A stretch of 64,000 nucleotides of DNA, taken from assembly GCA_966211765.1 (NCBI GenBank), contig CBIHOV010000007.1, positions 223,854 to 287,853 of the forward strand, written 5' to 3'. Origin of the DNA: Paraflavitalea sp966211765. GTDB taxonomy: Bacteria; Bacteroidota; Bacteroidia; Chitinophagales; Chitinophagaceae. Both the position numbers and the translations under genes were made by a program. Positions 20,401 through 27,826 of this stretch are shown in pieces (positions within the stretch are counted from its first letter, which is position 1; every line of letters starts with the position of its first letter). Under the pieces are notes generated by a model that saw only the letters and a program-made list of their open reading frames with translations, was not told the origin of the DNA and did no database searches.

Positions 20401-21535
20401 AGGCGCCCACGTTCACGCTACTGAATACTGTGTAGGCGACAAGCCCGGCTACGATGCCCTGCAGGGTTTGAAAAGCATGGAGTGAATCGGTAAGGGGATG
20501 CTGGATACTAAATAGTGTTAAAACGGATATGCCACACAAGAGTAATAGCACGGGTAACAGAAAGATATCGGGCCTTCGCTTTCTCACAGACAGGATGAGG
20601 TGCACAATAAAGAAAGCAAGGATGAGGCCACCGGCGATGATCTGAAAGCTGGTCTTGAATTCTTCCGGCGTCCGGACTACTAAAGCACCATCTTCTTTTA
20701 ATTGTCCGTACACGATGGAGCCAATGAGTCTTATCTTATGTGGTTTAGCCACAAAGGTGAAACCGGGTTTATCGTTCAGCGCGCTGGTGCCTTTTCTGCT
20801 GCCAAATTCGTAACCTGGCTTCATGGGAAGCACGCTGTACCCGGAATCACGGAACAAACCGGCAAAGGCAAATTCGCCTTTTGCATTGGTGCGTGCGTAG
20901 CCAATGATACCGGTCAATGAATCTTCTTCAAGAGAAGGTATGTGCTGCCTTAATTGTACCAGCACGCCTGCCATCGGCTTATCCTGGTACAGGACCCGCC
21001 CCGTCATTTCCTGATCACCAGTTGCAATCATGACCCGGCCTCTCGAAGAGGACGCTCCACTGAACAATTCACTGTTGACGGGGCTGGTTAACTCCTGTAC
21101 ATATAAAGCAGAATCGAACCCAAGCCTTTGGCGGGATGCCCGCAGGCGATCCTGAAAATCAATTCCTCCGATGGCTGTTTTCCATGGTACGGGTGCTGTA
21201 ATGGCATAAGCGCCTTTATTGAGTGCGCCCAGGTTGTCGGGCTGACCAAGGGTGAGTAATTTACCGGCGAGGGAATCCACCAGGAGGTCTACATCACGCT
21301 GATCGGTATAATAGCTTCCATCGGCAATTACCTTTCTCAGCACTTCTTTATTGACAACGCTTTCCAGCTTTAAAGCCCTGCCTTCCAATAGGGCCTTGTT
21401 TGTTTTTTCCAGTTGTGGGGCAAGTGCCTGAAAGAGGTTGTAGAACAGGAAGAGGAGTATTAATGCCGCACCTGTTAATAATAACCATCCTTCCTTACGG
21501 ACAGCATTATTGGTATTTCCTGCCTTAACAGCCAT
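17486..21535 (-). CDS. RodA/FtsW-PBP fusion: SEDS glycosyltransferase plus transpeptidase
   Basis: 1349 residues. One N-terminal membrane helix (residues 18-38) leads to a periplasmic region that includes a carboxypeptidase-regulatory-like beta domain (about 170-260). A polytopic SEDS (RodA/FtsW/SpoVE) unit follows at about 300-760, with GSGVKVNLQLGGFTFQPSEI and IGEELGWLGLVAVLLL and the VPFLSYGKISLIINLAAMG signature. The C-terminal ~580 residues are a class B penicillin-binding transpeptidase with the catalytic SxxK at Ser1058-Lys1061 (APGSTAKIL), SSN at 1116-1118 and KSG at 1283-1285 (AGKSGTPERI). Both peptidoglycan activities therefore sit in one chain, which is unusual because RodA and PBP2 are normally separate partners. 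It is the fourth of five large genes in an operon with a Ser/Thr kinase and PP2C phosphatase. Active-site residues look intact. Confidence 0.93.
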   Translation of the reverse strand: MAVKAGNTNNAVRKEGWLLLTGAALILLFLFYNLFQALAPQLEKTNKALLEGRALKLESVVNKEVLRKVIADGSYYTDQRDVDLLVDSLAGKLLTLGQPDNLGALNKGAYAITAPVPWKTAIGGIDFQDRLRASRQRLGFDSALYVQELTSPVNSELFSGASSSRGRVMIATGDQEMTGRVLYQDKPMAGVLVQLRQHIPSLEEDSLTGIIGYARTNAKGEFAFAGLFRDSGYSVLPMKPGYEFGSRKGTSALNDKPGFTFVAKPHKIRLIGSIVYGQLKEDGALVVRTPEEFKTSFQIIAGGLILAFFIVHLILSVRKRRPDIFLLPVLLLLCGISVLTLFSIQHPLTDSLHAFQTLQGIVAGLVAYTVFSSVNVGAWYTRWWFDGLFNFKNKHIYQLKGWTWLALALLLAMTTVLIGTGPEGSGVKVNLQLGGFTFQPSEITKYLLLFFLAAFFAANEENIRNLSDIRWRFYINWGVFAGIGLLLALYLFMGDMGPALVVCFTFLFFYSIARGNLLFTVLAGLTYGGLLLVLPGWMATAAALLLVVIGLLVQGNLRSTKWYGAFAAVADAPVIIIMVMAAFAFGDRVPGIGERLADRKAMWLSQWDNDVFGGDHLAHSYWTLSSGGFSGQGIGRGFPNTMPAAHTDMILPSIGEELGWLGLVAVLLLFGILIHRSFLHARRSGQPFTFYLCAGIAITIGIQLLIIAGGSIGLLPLTGVAVPFLSYGKISLIINLAAMGIVAGISAREGQEVQRERMQKNYDPVLATGIAFFLIGIIVLSVKLLFVQVIDRDKYIVKQARVVMRNGVPVYSYNPRIDKLMRLLAAGNVYDRKGLVLATSETSAIQQNLDTLQAAGLGRPYLQQLMQKRVRRFYPFAENLFFWTGDYNTRLFWGQANGYFAEARHLTALRGFGITREIQDSVYTLYQPDRFTRPFHKTVPMARYDYTALVDGLKSGIDTNEVAIKKIRDKDRNIHLTVDAALQVELQDSLRNSLFQQKRISVVVLDAATGDVLASALNPLPNLQSPELLQLSDRERNQLEMPVTERDLGMTYSTAPGSTAKILTAMAGFNKMGMAATEVKYTDIYRPEIFRDNKKEQEPFIPKVPFVDMHEAIVNSSNIFFIRLANENHLEDEMAALYEATGMSLEQRGGYNYTGSNDVRKQSADLAAWRKDVLNHDRKQYNNPKYVGTTKRYRSLFSGIAWGQSVLTATPASMARMAGGIANHGLLQPSRYFLQEAGQTTPLPEGIKISKDTAYASLLKQFMIDQSSTPGKLKIKDTRVAGKSGTPERIIKGEKQSDGWYVFFAPTPDNTSYTVTCIRIESGQSSANAVLLANTVSKILQRRAYMGSF

Positions 21536-21556
21536 GTATTATTTCTGATTGAGTTT

Positions 21557-23311
21557 TTATTGTGATCCCTTTACAATAAGCTGGTCAAACGATACGGTTT
21601 GGGCGCCATCTACACGAAGACCAAAATAGTTACCAAATCCACTGGTAAAGGATAAGGTCTTTTCCAACCGGTCGTTGATCAGGAAATGCAGCACATTGCC
21701 ATGTTTTTCTACGGTGAGCATATTCATGCCGGCATCCTGCCGAATGTTGGTGGAGGGGGTCCAGTCCACCAGCACATTCCACTCATCTTTAATTAAGGCC
21801 CCTACGGAATAATACCCATTGGAAGTAATGTAAAAGACGAAGTAAGAATCCTGTTGCTGATCGCCACAGAAGTTAAGGCCAAAGGGATCGCCGGCGCTAT
21901 CGCCCCAATGGGTGGCATTGGCCATGATGGTGAAATCTTTATGAATATCCAGGTTGAATTTAGCCGCCGTAGAATAACTGAGGCTGTCGGCCAACCCTTT
22001 CATAATGTATTTCCCATCAGTTAGGTTGAACTCACTGGTCTCATCTTTTCCAATGTCCCAGATGGTATCCTGCGGATCGCTAAAGTCATTGTAATAGACC
22101 CCATTGTTTAGGGCTATGCCCGGATTGGTTTCCGCTGTTCTTTCCTGCACTTCCTCTGTAACAGGCTCTACGGCGATGGCTGGAGCTTGTATGGGGGCGC
22201 CCAGGTATTTTCTTTTTCCTGAAGGGATATTGTATTTGACCTCCTGTACTTGGGTTGGTTTAATATCCGGGGGCATAGTCTCAGCAGCATTGGCATGGGA
22301 TTTCACGAGGGTTGTCCAGGAGAAGAAGATGGCCACACTGATGAGCAACAACACCACTGCCACAAAAGTGATCTCTCTTTTTTTGGCAGGCACGGGCGGT
22401 GGAGGCGCTTCATATTTAACGGTTTCGCTTTTTTCAGCCGGTGGTAATATTCTGATACCACGGAGGTCTTCAATAGCAGCCATTTTTAACAGGTGGCGTA
22501 CCTGTACAGGATCAGCCAACCGGTGCGAACCTTGTTTGGTGAGCAGGCCTTCCAACAATAACATCAGGCTGGGTGGCAGGGAACGGTGGTCTGGCAGGCG
22601 GGGAACAGGGATCGGCGAAGCGATCACCCGGTTGATGTGCATTAAAAGATCATCCTGTTCATATTCAAAGGGAACAACGCCGGTGAGGCATTCATAGATC
22701 ACCACGCCCAAAGAATAGTAATCGGTAGGGGTGGATACGTTTTTTGATTGATTGAATTGTTCGGGAGAAGCGTAGTCATAGGTGAGCATGGAAGCTCCGG
22801 TAACGGTAATGGTGTCAGACTGTTCACGCAATTTGGCAATGCCGAAATCGGTCAGCAGGAAATGTATCTCACCGGTAGAGAGTCGCCGGTACATGATGTT
22901 CTCAGGTTTCACATCGCGGTGTACGACTGCTTTGGCATGAATGGCATCCAATGCTTCTGTCATATGGTGGGCCAGGCGGATGATGGTAGCAATATCCAGG
23001 GTATGGTGCATTCTCAGCAAACTGCGCAAATCGCCTCCCTCTATCAATTGCATCACGATATAGGGCAGTTCTGCATCGAGGTGCACTTCTATGATCTTAA
23101 CAATGTACTCATGCTGGATGGACTTCATGATCTCCGACTCACGCTGGAAGCGCCGGAGTGTATCGGGTTCTGTATTAAAGGCGAAGTGCTTGATGGCTAC
23201 CAGCTCACCCGTTTGCAGGCTTCTGGCTTTTAATACCCGTGCATTGCCCCGTCCCAGTTCGCCGAGGATCTCATACCCCTTAAAATACTCTCTAAATATC
23301 GAAGTGGCCAT
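21557..23311 (-). CDS. Transmembrane Ser/Thr protein kinase with extracytoplasmic LamG-like domain
   Basis: 584 residues. The kinase domain (about 13-275) has a glycine loop LGRGNARVL in which the third Gly is replaced. It also has the ATP-binding Lys41 (AIKHF), catalytic loop HRDVKPEN (Asp133, Asn138), DFG at 155-157 and a SPEQF variant of the APE motif. A membrane helix lies at about 314-335 (VAVVLLLISVAIFF). The outside domain (about 400-584) resembles a concanavalin/LamG or DUF1080 jelly roll (YNDFSDPQDTIWDIG to FGLRVDGAQTVSFDQL), not the PASTA repeats of PknB. This suggests a carbohydrate-like ligand, which is inference. It starts 3 bp after the PP2C phosphatase stop, so the two are a kinase/phosphatase pair. 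The likely target is the RodA-PBP fusion next door or the FHA proteins. Confidence 0.93.
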   Translation of the reverse strand: MATSIFREYFKGYEILGELGRGNARVLKARSLQTGELVAIKHFAFNTEPDTLRRFQRESEIMKSIQHEYIVKIIEVHLDAELPYIVMQLIEGGDLRSLLRMHHTLDIATIIRLAHHMTEALDAIHAKAVVHRDVKPENIMYRRLSTGEIHFLLTDFGIAKLREQSDTITVTGASMLTYDYASPEQFNQSKNVSTPTDYYSLGVVIYECLTGVVPFEYEQDDLLMHINRVIASPIPVPRLPDHRSLPPSLMLLLEGLLTKQGSHRLADPVQVRHLLKMAAIEDLRGIRILPPAEKSETVKYEAPPPPVPAKKREITFVAVVLLLISVAIFFSWTTLVKSHANAAETMPPDIKPTQVQEVKYNIPSGKRKYLGAPIQAPAIAVEPVTEEVQERTAETNPGIALNNGVYYNDFSDPQDTIWDIGKDETSEFNLTDGKYIMKGLADSLSYSTAAKFNLDIHKDFTIMANATHWGDSAGDPFGLNFCGDQQQDSYFVFYITSNGYYSVGALIKDEWNVLVDWTPSTNIRQDAGMNMLTVEKHGNVLHFLINDRLEKTLSFTSGFGNYFGLRVDGAQTVSFDQLIVKGSQ

Positions 23312-23314
23312 GTT

Positions 23315-24727
23315 TTATCGCTTGACGTTGTTCATGATCAATAGGGAGGGATGGCTGCTATCGGCTTTCACAAGATTATTGAATGGATATTTGATATTTT
23401 CAAAGACGAGGTTATCTGTTTTAAGGAGGATGGGTACCTGCACCTTGATGCCGGTCTCAAAGTTCTTGACACGTATATTTCTAATGAGGATGGTATCACC
23501 GGGATGGGCAGAGCGGGCGTTGATCTCGATGGCGGCAAACTTTGTCTGGTTGCTTTTGGCTGGCAGGATCACCAGGGTTTTGCCAATACTGTCTATATAC
23601 TGTTCAATGTATGTCCAGTTTTGTGTGGAACTTATACGCAGGGTATCTGTTTGTTCTTCCACCACGGGACCGGGTACGGCGGGATGATTTACCCGTACGG
23701 CAGCGGTGGCTTTATTGCTATCCACAACAATGACTTCAGGTGGCGGTATGTCCATCCTCTTGGGTGGAGTGAAATACCAGCCCGCCCCTGCTACCAGCAA
23801 TAGTATGAGGGCAGCCCATAGGAGGCGTGGTGGTGAATTGTGCGTTTTGGGCCGGACGTTTTTTGCTTCAACAGGAGACGCAATACGTGGTTCGATGGCT
23901 TCGCTAATCAAGGGAACGGGTGACTCATTTGCTTCAACAATCGGGTTCACCACAGGCACCTGCTTTTTGGCTGTAACAGGTTTACGCTTCAGCAGCACGA
24001 CGGTGATATTGTCGTTGCCTCCCATTTCGTTGGCGAGGGCAATAAGGCTGTTCACTTTATTAGACAAAGGCTGGCCCGTAGACAATAGGGTGGTCACTTG
24101 TTGTACAGTGATCATGTCTGTCAAGCCATCGCTGCACAGGAGTAAGCTATCGCCCGGCAGTAGTTCTTCGCGACCATAGTCCATAAAATCTTCATCGTCC
24201 AGCCTGTGCAGGGTGGACCCGACTTCCCGGAGTATCTGGTTGCGATGGGGATGATTCATGGCTTCCAGCTCGGTCATTTCTCCCGCATCTTCCCGGATGC
24301 CAACAAAAGAATGGTCTTTGGTCAACTTCTGCAACTTCCCTTCTCTGTAACGATAAAGTCTTGTATCACCCACATGTGCAAAGTAGAGGGATTGTGTAGC
24401 AGCATCCGCCACCACTGCCGTAAGCACACAACACATTTCACTGATCTGCTGGTCTTTTTTCCTTTCTTCTACAATGCGGTTATTGGCAAAAATGATCGCT
24501 TCGCGCAGCATGGTAAGGGTATCGCCCTTGGGCAATTGCATGTATTGTATGATGCTCTCGCGGGCAATAGCAGCGGCCTTTTCACCGCCGGTATAGCCTC
24601 CTACTCCATCGATCACGGCCAGCAAAGCATTTTCGGGCGACCATAACTGCTGTGCTATCCAGGCGTCCTGGTTTTCTTTCCGACGCCTACCCGGATCAGT
24701 ATTTCCGCTGATGAACATGCTTTTCAT
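23315..24727 (-). CDS. PP2C-type Ser/Thr phosphatase with membrane anchor
   Basis: 470 residues. The PP2C domain (1-245) has all the metal-binding motifs: KENQDAW (Asp21), IDGVGGYTGG (Asp40-Gly41), HVGDTRLYR, LCSDGLTD and GGNDNITVVLL. A linker leads to one membrane helix near residues 300-318 (LLWAALILLLVAGAGWYF). A ~150-residue beta-rich extracytoplasmic tail of unknown type follows. The layout parallels mycobacterial PstP, but the outer domain is larger than in PstP. It starts 2 bp after a 28-codon micro-ORF and ends 3 bp before the Ser/Thr kinase gene, so it is tightly coupled to both. The inferred role is to reverse phosphorylation by that kinase. Confidence 0.93.
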   Translation of the reverse strand: MKSMFISGNTDPGRRRKENQDAWIAQQLWSPENALLAVIDGVGGYTGGEKAAAIARESIIQYMQLPKGDTLTMLREAIIFANNRIVEERKKDQQISEMCCVLTAVVADAATQSLYFAHVGDTRLYRYREGKLQKLTKDHSFVGIREDAGEMTELEAMNHPHRNQILREVGSTLHRLDDEDFMDYGREELLPGDSLLLCSDGLTDMITVQQVTTLLSTGQPLSNKVNSLIALANEMGGNDNITVVLLKRKPVTAKKQVPVVNPIVEANESPVPLISEAIEPRIASPVEAKNVRPKTHNSPPRLLWAALILLLVAGAGWYFTPPKRMDIPPPEVIVVDSNKATAAVRVNHPAVPGPVVEEQTDTLRISSTQNWTYIEQYIDSIGKTLVILPAKSNQTKFAAIEINARSAHPGDTILIRNIRVKNFETGIKVQVPILLKTDNLVFENIKYPFNNLVKADSSHPSLLIMNNVKR

Positions 24728-24729
24728 TT

Positions 24730-24816
24730 TTATCGGGGCAGGTTTTTAAAATGTCGTATTAATAAGAACACAACAAACAAGCAGAGTGCACTGGTGCTGA
24801 TCACAGAGACCATCAT
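24730..24816 (-). CDS. 28-residue single-pass membrane micro-protein
   Basis: ATG at 24816, TAA at 24732-24730. The peptide begins MMVSVISTSALCLFVVFLLI and ends RHFKNLPR, that is one hydrophobic helix with a basic tail. Its ATG overlaps the FHA gene stop in an ATGA arrangement (24816-24813), and its stop lies 2 bp before the PP2C ATG. Both junctions look like translational coupling, which is why I consider it a real gene and not a chance ORF. No family is recognised; a small membrane subunit or regulator of the kinase/phosphatase/RodA-PBP assembly is a guess. The alternative is an untranslated spacer. Confidence 0.55.
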   Translation of the reverse strand: MMVSVISTSALCLFVVFLLIRHFKNLPR

Positions 24817-25784
24817 TGTTGTTGCTGTTTAAATTCAAGGGTTATGATACCATTCAGTAATACCTGGCTTTGGGGTTCAAGGTCAAACCAGCGCGGACTG
24901 TGGGCCTCGCTTCTGGCAATCACGATTTCGTTGACCCTGGTTTCATTGGAACTGAAACTGGCTATTTGAAATTTGCCGGTGGATTCATTCAACCGGATAC
25001 GTGCATGGGGATTGGATACATAATTGGATTCGATGAGCAGGTAATTGCTATAGCCCTGGTTTTCGGGCTCCTTGCGGGCAATAACAATCTCGGTATCCTT
25101 CATGAGGTAGACGTCGGACTTGTTCTTATCGCCCAAATAATATTCGATCCTGGCCAGGCCACTGTCCATGTTGCGGGCCTGTTTGAGTAATGATCCGCCA
25201 CCGAGGGAAAGATCGCTGCTAAACTTAACGGTAAAGTTGCCGCTTTCGGCAAAATGGATATGGCGGAGTACCTCCAGGTTAATGTCCATCTTATCGAATA
25301 CATTGGTGGCTTTGGATTTCATGGTCACTTTGGCTGTTTGCCTTCTTTCGCCACCCATGTTGCCGGTCCTGATGCCGGTAAGCATACCAAGCACTCTTAT
25401 ATCGTAAGGACTGATGCGCTCGCTGTTGAAATCAGCTGCCGGCCCAAACCTGAACTGCCAATGGGAGGAAACGGGAGACAGGTCTTCATAGTTTTTCCTG
25501 TAGAGCTCGAGTTTCTTATAAAACATTTTCACAGCTTCCTTCACCACCACGGGGAAAGAAGGCAACCGGTGTTCATACACATCAGGATGGAGAATGACGA
25601 GGAAGTGCATATTGAACACCAGGCTCGCACCTACTGATTCGGTTTTACAGGAATCATCGAAGCAATCCAGCAATTCCTTCAGGATATCGTTATTGGTGAT
25701 GGGTGCAGCAGGTGAATCCTTCGTACTTTCCGGGATCAACCAATTTTTCATTGCGCCCAAAAAATCTCCTGGTCTTCTCTTCAT
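24813..25784 (-). CDS. FHA-domain protein, first gene of kinase/cell-wall operon
   Basis: 323 residues, cytosolic. Residues 30-200 form an alpha/beta domain (SLVFNMHFLVILHPDVYEHR, then FPVVVKEAVKMFYKKLELY). It is loosely reminiscent of the N-terminal domain of actinobacterial FhaA, which is inference. The C-terminal part (about 220-320) looks like an FHA domain, with EIVIARKEP, YVSNPHARIRLN and VLLNGIITLEF, although the usual GR and SRxH positions are altered. Phosphothreonine binding is therefore less certain than for the 16548-17426 protein. It begins the operon that continues through the micro-ORF, PP2C, kinase, RodA-PBP and second FHA gene. The promoter must lie in 25785-26033, shared with the divergent DUF92 gene. 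Confidence 0.78.
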   Translation of the reverse strand: MKRRPGDFLGAMKNWLIPESTKDSPAAPITNNDILKELLDCFDDSCKTESVGASLVFNMHFLVILHPDVYEHRLPSFPVVVKEAVKMFYKKLELYRKNYEDLSPVSSHWQFRFGPAADFNSERISPYDIRVLGMLTGIRTGNMGGERRQTAKVTMKSKATNVFDKMDINLEVLRHIHFAESGNFTVKFSSDLSLGGGSLLKQARNMDSGLARIEYYLGDKNKSDVYLMKDTEIVIARKEPENQGYSNYLLIESNYVSNPHARIRLNESTGKFQIASFSSNETRVNEIVIARSEAHSPRWFDLEPQSQVLLNGIITLEFKQQQQ

Positions 25785-26033
25785 AATTAGCCGGTTGTGT
25801 ATTTAAAAAATACAGGGTGGGTTTGTTTCTAATTAAATGTAGAAGATTTTGATGCAGGTGAATGATAAAGAAAACCTAAAACGCAAGACTGGTGCAGCCT
25901 TTATGAATTCATTAAGATAAGTGGAATAAAAAGGAGGCTTTGCAAGTTGCGGGCGCAAAAACGCAGCATACCTTATTTTATTGCTAATAGGAAATGTTAA
26001 AATGGAATTACGGGATTTGTATAGCTTAGCGGG
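25785..26033. promoter_or_regulatory. Divergent control region, FHA operon / DUF92 gene
   Basis: 249 bp between two divergent genes. It contains a GTATTT-AAA-AAATAC inverted repeat (25799-25813) close to the FHA start. On the minus strand TACATTTA, one base off the TAnnTTTG -7 consensus, lies further upstream. No confident -33/-7 pair is seen for either direction. Confidence 0.3.
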
Positions 26034-26732
26034 GTGGAATATATTCTTGTTTCCGGACTGCTGCTGATCGTTATGGCGATGAGTGTAAAGACAGGTAAGC
26101 TGTCTATTCCTGCCGCCCTGGCGGGTGGTTTGACAGGTTTCCTGGTCTTTGGCGGAGGCGGCTACGCCGGGTTGCTGATGCTAAGCGTTTTTTTTGTGCT
26201 CGGGGTATGGAGCACTTCTCACGGGAAGGATATTAAAGCTGCTATCCTTCCACAAGGGCCACATCCCCAAAAACGAAATGCCGGACAGGTGCTGGCCAAC
26301 GGCGGCATCGCTGCCCTCGCTGGATTGCTGGCCATGGTTGATGCTGCCCATGATAAGCTTTACCTGCTGATGATGGCCGCCAGTCTTGCTTCGGCTATTG
26401 CCGACACCTTATCTTCTGAACTGGGGATGGTGTATGGCCGTAATCATTATAATATCCTGACCTTCAAAAAAGACCAGAAAGGGTTGGATGGTGTGGTGAG
26501 CCTGGAAGGCAGTTTACTCGGTATGGGTGGGGCAGCCATAATGGCCGGTATCTATTCGCTGTACCAGGGGTTTGGAAAAGACAGTCTTCTGATTGTGCTT
26601 GCGGGTGTGCTGGGCAACCTGTTGGATTCATTGTTGGGAGCCACACTGGAACGAAAACACCATGTGAACAATGATGTGGTGAATTTCCTGAATACGCTTT
26701 TTGCCACCTTATTGGTGTTATTGCTTCGATGA
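26034..26732 (+). CDS. DUF92 (TMEM19-like) integral membrane protein
   Basis: 232 residues starting at GTG 26034, preceded by a GGGG-rich stretch. An ATG at 26002 is in another frame. About six hydrophobic helices are visible: residues 1-17, 28-62, 88-105, 110-125, 150-175 and 180-230. The family signature region is clear: KRNAGQVLANGGIAALAGLL, then ASAIADTLSSELGMVYG and LEGSLLGMGGAAIMA. DUF92 includes plant VTE6, which phosphorylates phytyl phosphate, and archaeal and bacterial relatives thought to act on isoprenoid phosphates. Applying that activity here is inference. It is monocistronic and followed at once by a hairpin and the 101-bp repeat pair. Confidence 0.9.
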   Translation: MEYILVSGLLLIVMAMSVKTGKLSIPAALAGGLTGFLVFGGGGYAGLLMLSVFFVLGVWSTSHGKDIKAAILPQGPHPQKRNAGQVLANGGIAALAGLLAMVDAAHDKLYLLMMAASLASAIADTLSSELGMVYGRNHYNILTFKKDQKGLDGVVSLEGSLLGMGGAAIMAGIYSLYQGFGKDSLLIVLAGVLGNLLDSLLGATLERKHHVNNDVVNFLNTLFATLLVLLLR

Positions 26733-26742
26733 AAACAGAGGG

Positions 26743-26759
26743 CTGCCCCGATGGGGCAG
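26743..26759 (+). terminator. Hairpin just after the DUF92 stop
   Basis: CTGCCCC (26743-26749) pairs perfectly with GGGGCAG (26753-26759) around a GAT loop, 10 bp past the DUF92 stop. No U-tract follows, so it may be part of the repeat element instead of a true terminator. Confidence 0.4.
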
Positions 26760-26945
26760 AATGCACATTTGCTATGCATTGCTACAAAGCGTTAGCCCCT
26801 AAAGGGGCAAAATACATTCGCGATGGCTTTCTCTACAAAGCGGCTGCAACGATGGGGCAGAATACACGTTTGCTATGCATTGCTACAAAGCGTTAGCCCC
26901 TAAAGGGGCAGAATACATTCGCGATGGCTTTTGCTACGAAGCGGT
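26750..26945. repeat. Two tandem copies of a ~101-bp GC-rich repeat
   Basis: Unit 1 (26750-26850) and unit 2 (26851-26945) align nearly base for base. Both open GATGGGGCAGAAT and contain TTGCTATGCATTGCTACAAA, then TTAGCCCCTAAAGGGGCA (a GCCCC/GGGGC hairpin at 26795-26808) and ATTCGCGATGGCTTT. The pair fills the space between the convergent DUF92 and START genes. It has no coding potential and looks like a dispersed REP-like or IS-derived repeat. Only its tandem nature can be seen in this window. Confidence 0.85.
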
Positions 26946-26968
26946 ACTTTTAAAGATAGCGCCTAAGG

Positions 26969-27604
26969 TTACCGCTTTTCCAGCATATCCCTGAAAGTTG
27001 TCATGGTGGAGAATAGATTGTTCCGCACAATGGGATCAGCTATCCAGCGGGGCACTTTTTTACTACGGTTGGTGGAGATGATATAAGCCACTCGCATGTT
27101 TCCATTCTGCGCATCTTCGAAATGCCATTTTCCTTTGGTTCCGGCGATCCGGGTAACGGAACTGGTAACGGGAAACTGGTTGTGGAGGGTACTTTCAAAA
27201 CTGATGGTGCCAGCTCTTGGATTACCTGCTTCTTTGGTTACGGAGTAGGACAGGCAACAATCCTGATCTCCAAAAGGCCAGGGTATACTGTACCGTGTGT
27301 AGGTGATCCAACTGGTACGGGTACCAGACGATATTACGTTGTATTTCTCGGCATTTGAATTCCACTGTTTTCCTTTTGCCTGATCGGTAAGCAGGTTGAT
27401 GACAGATTCTACATCGGACCGCACGATAAAAACAGCTTTCACCTCCCGGATGTTCCCGCCCTCTGCACCCGGTATCCATCTTTCATAGAGGGACATGACA
27501 TTATCTTGTTTTACCAGTTTAAATTCACCCTCCCCGGTTATCCCGGCATTTGATGACTGTGCCAGCATTACCAGCAAACAGCCAATGATCTGTAACCTTT
27601 TCAT
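26969..27604 (-). CDS. Secreted START/SRPBCC-fold lipid-binding-like protein
   Basis: 211 residues with a signal peptide (MKRLQIIGCLLVMLAQSSNA). The rest fits the START (StAR-related) fold: EGEFKLVKQDNVMSLYERWI, the central VKAVFIVRSDVESVINLLTD helix segment, YSIPWPFGDQDCCLSYSVT and a long C-terminal helix (RNNLFSTMTTFRDMLEKR). START domains bind lipids or sterol-like molecules in a hydrophobic tunnel. In Bacteroidota, similar exported single-domain proteins are common, but their ligands are unknown. It is single, with no operon partner; the divergent neighbour is the heptaheme cytochrome gene. Its 3' end faces the tandem repeat region. Confidence 0.88.
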   Translation of the reverse strand: MKRLQIIGCLLVMLAQSSNAGITGEGEFKLVKQDNVMSLYERWIPGAEGGNIREVKAVFIVRSDVESVINLLTDQAKGKQWNSNAEKYNVISSGTRTSWITYTRYSIPWPFGDQDCCLSYSVTKEAGNPRAGTISFESTLHNQFPVTSSVTRIAGTKGKWHFEDAQNGNMRVAYIISTNRSKKVPRWIADPIVRNNLFSTMTTFRDMLEKR

Positions 27605-27826
27605 GCTACTACTTTTTTATTGTAAGACAACTTTGGCAGACCAAACCCCTATAACGATAGACAAATTCCTTACTACAGGATAAGCTCAGCCATGATTTAC
27701 TAACCAGGATACAAATGTGTAATTTGTAGGTTTCAACACCTATGATTTTCCGCTGACCTGTTGAATGAGGTTGTTGAGTTGTAGAAAAGGGAATGGATCG
27801 GTATATTTAAGGATCATTTGAAGGAT

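Noticed and set aside
26740..26945. CRISPR array
   Set aside because: Only two ~101-bp units without short spacers or Cas genes; the unit is a hairpin-rich repeat, not a 25-40 bp direct repeat.
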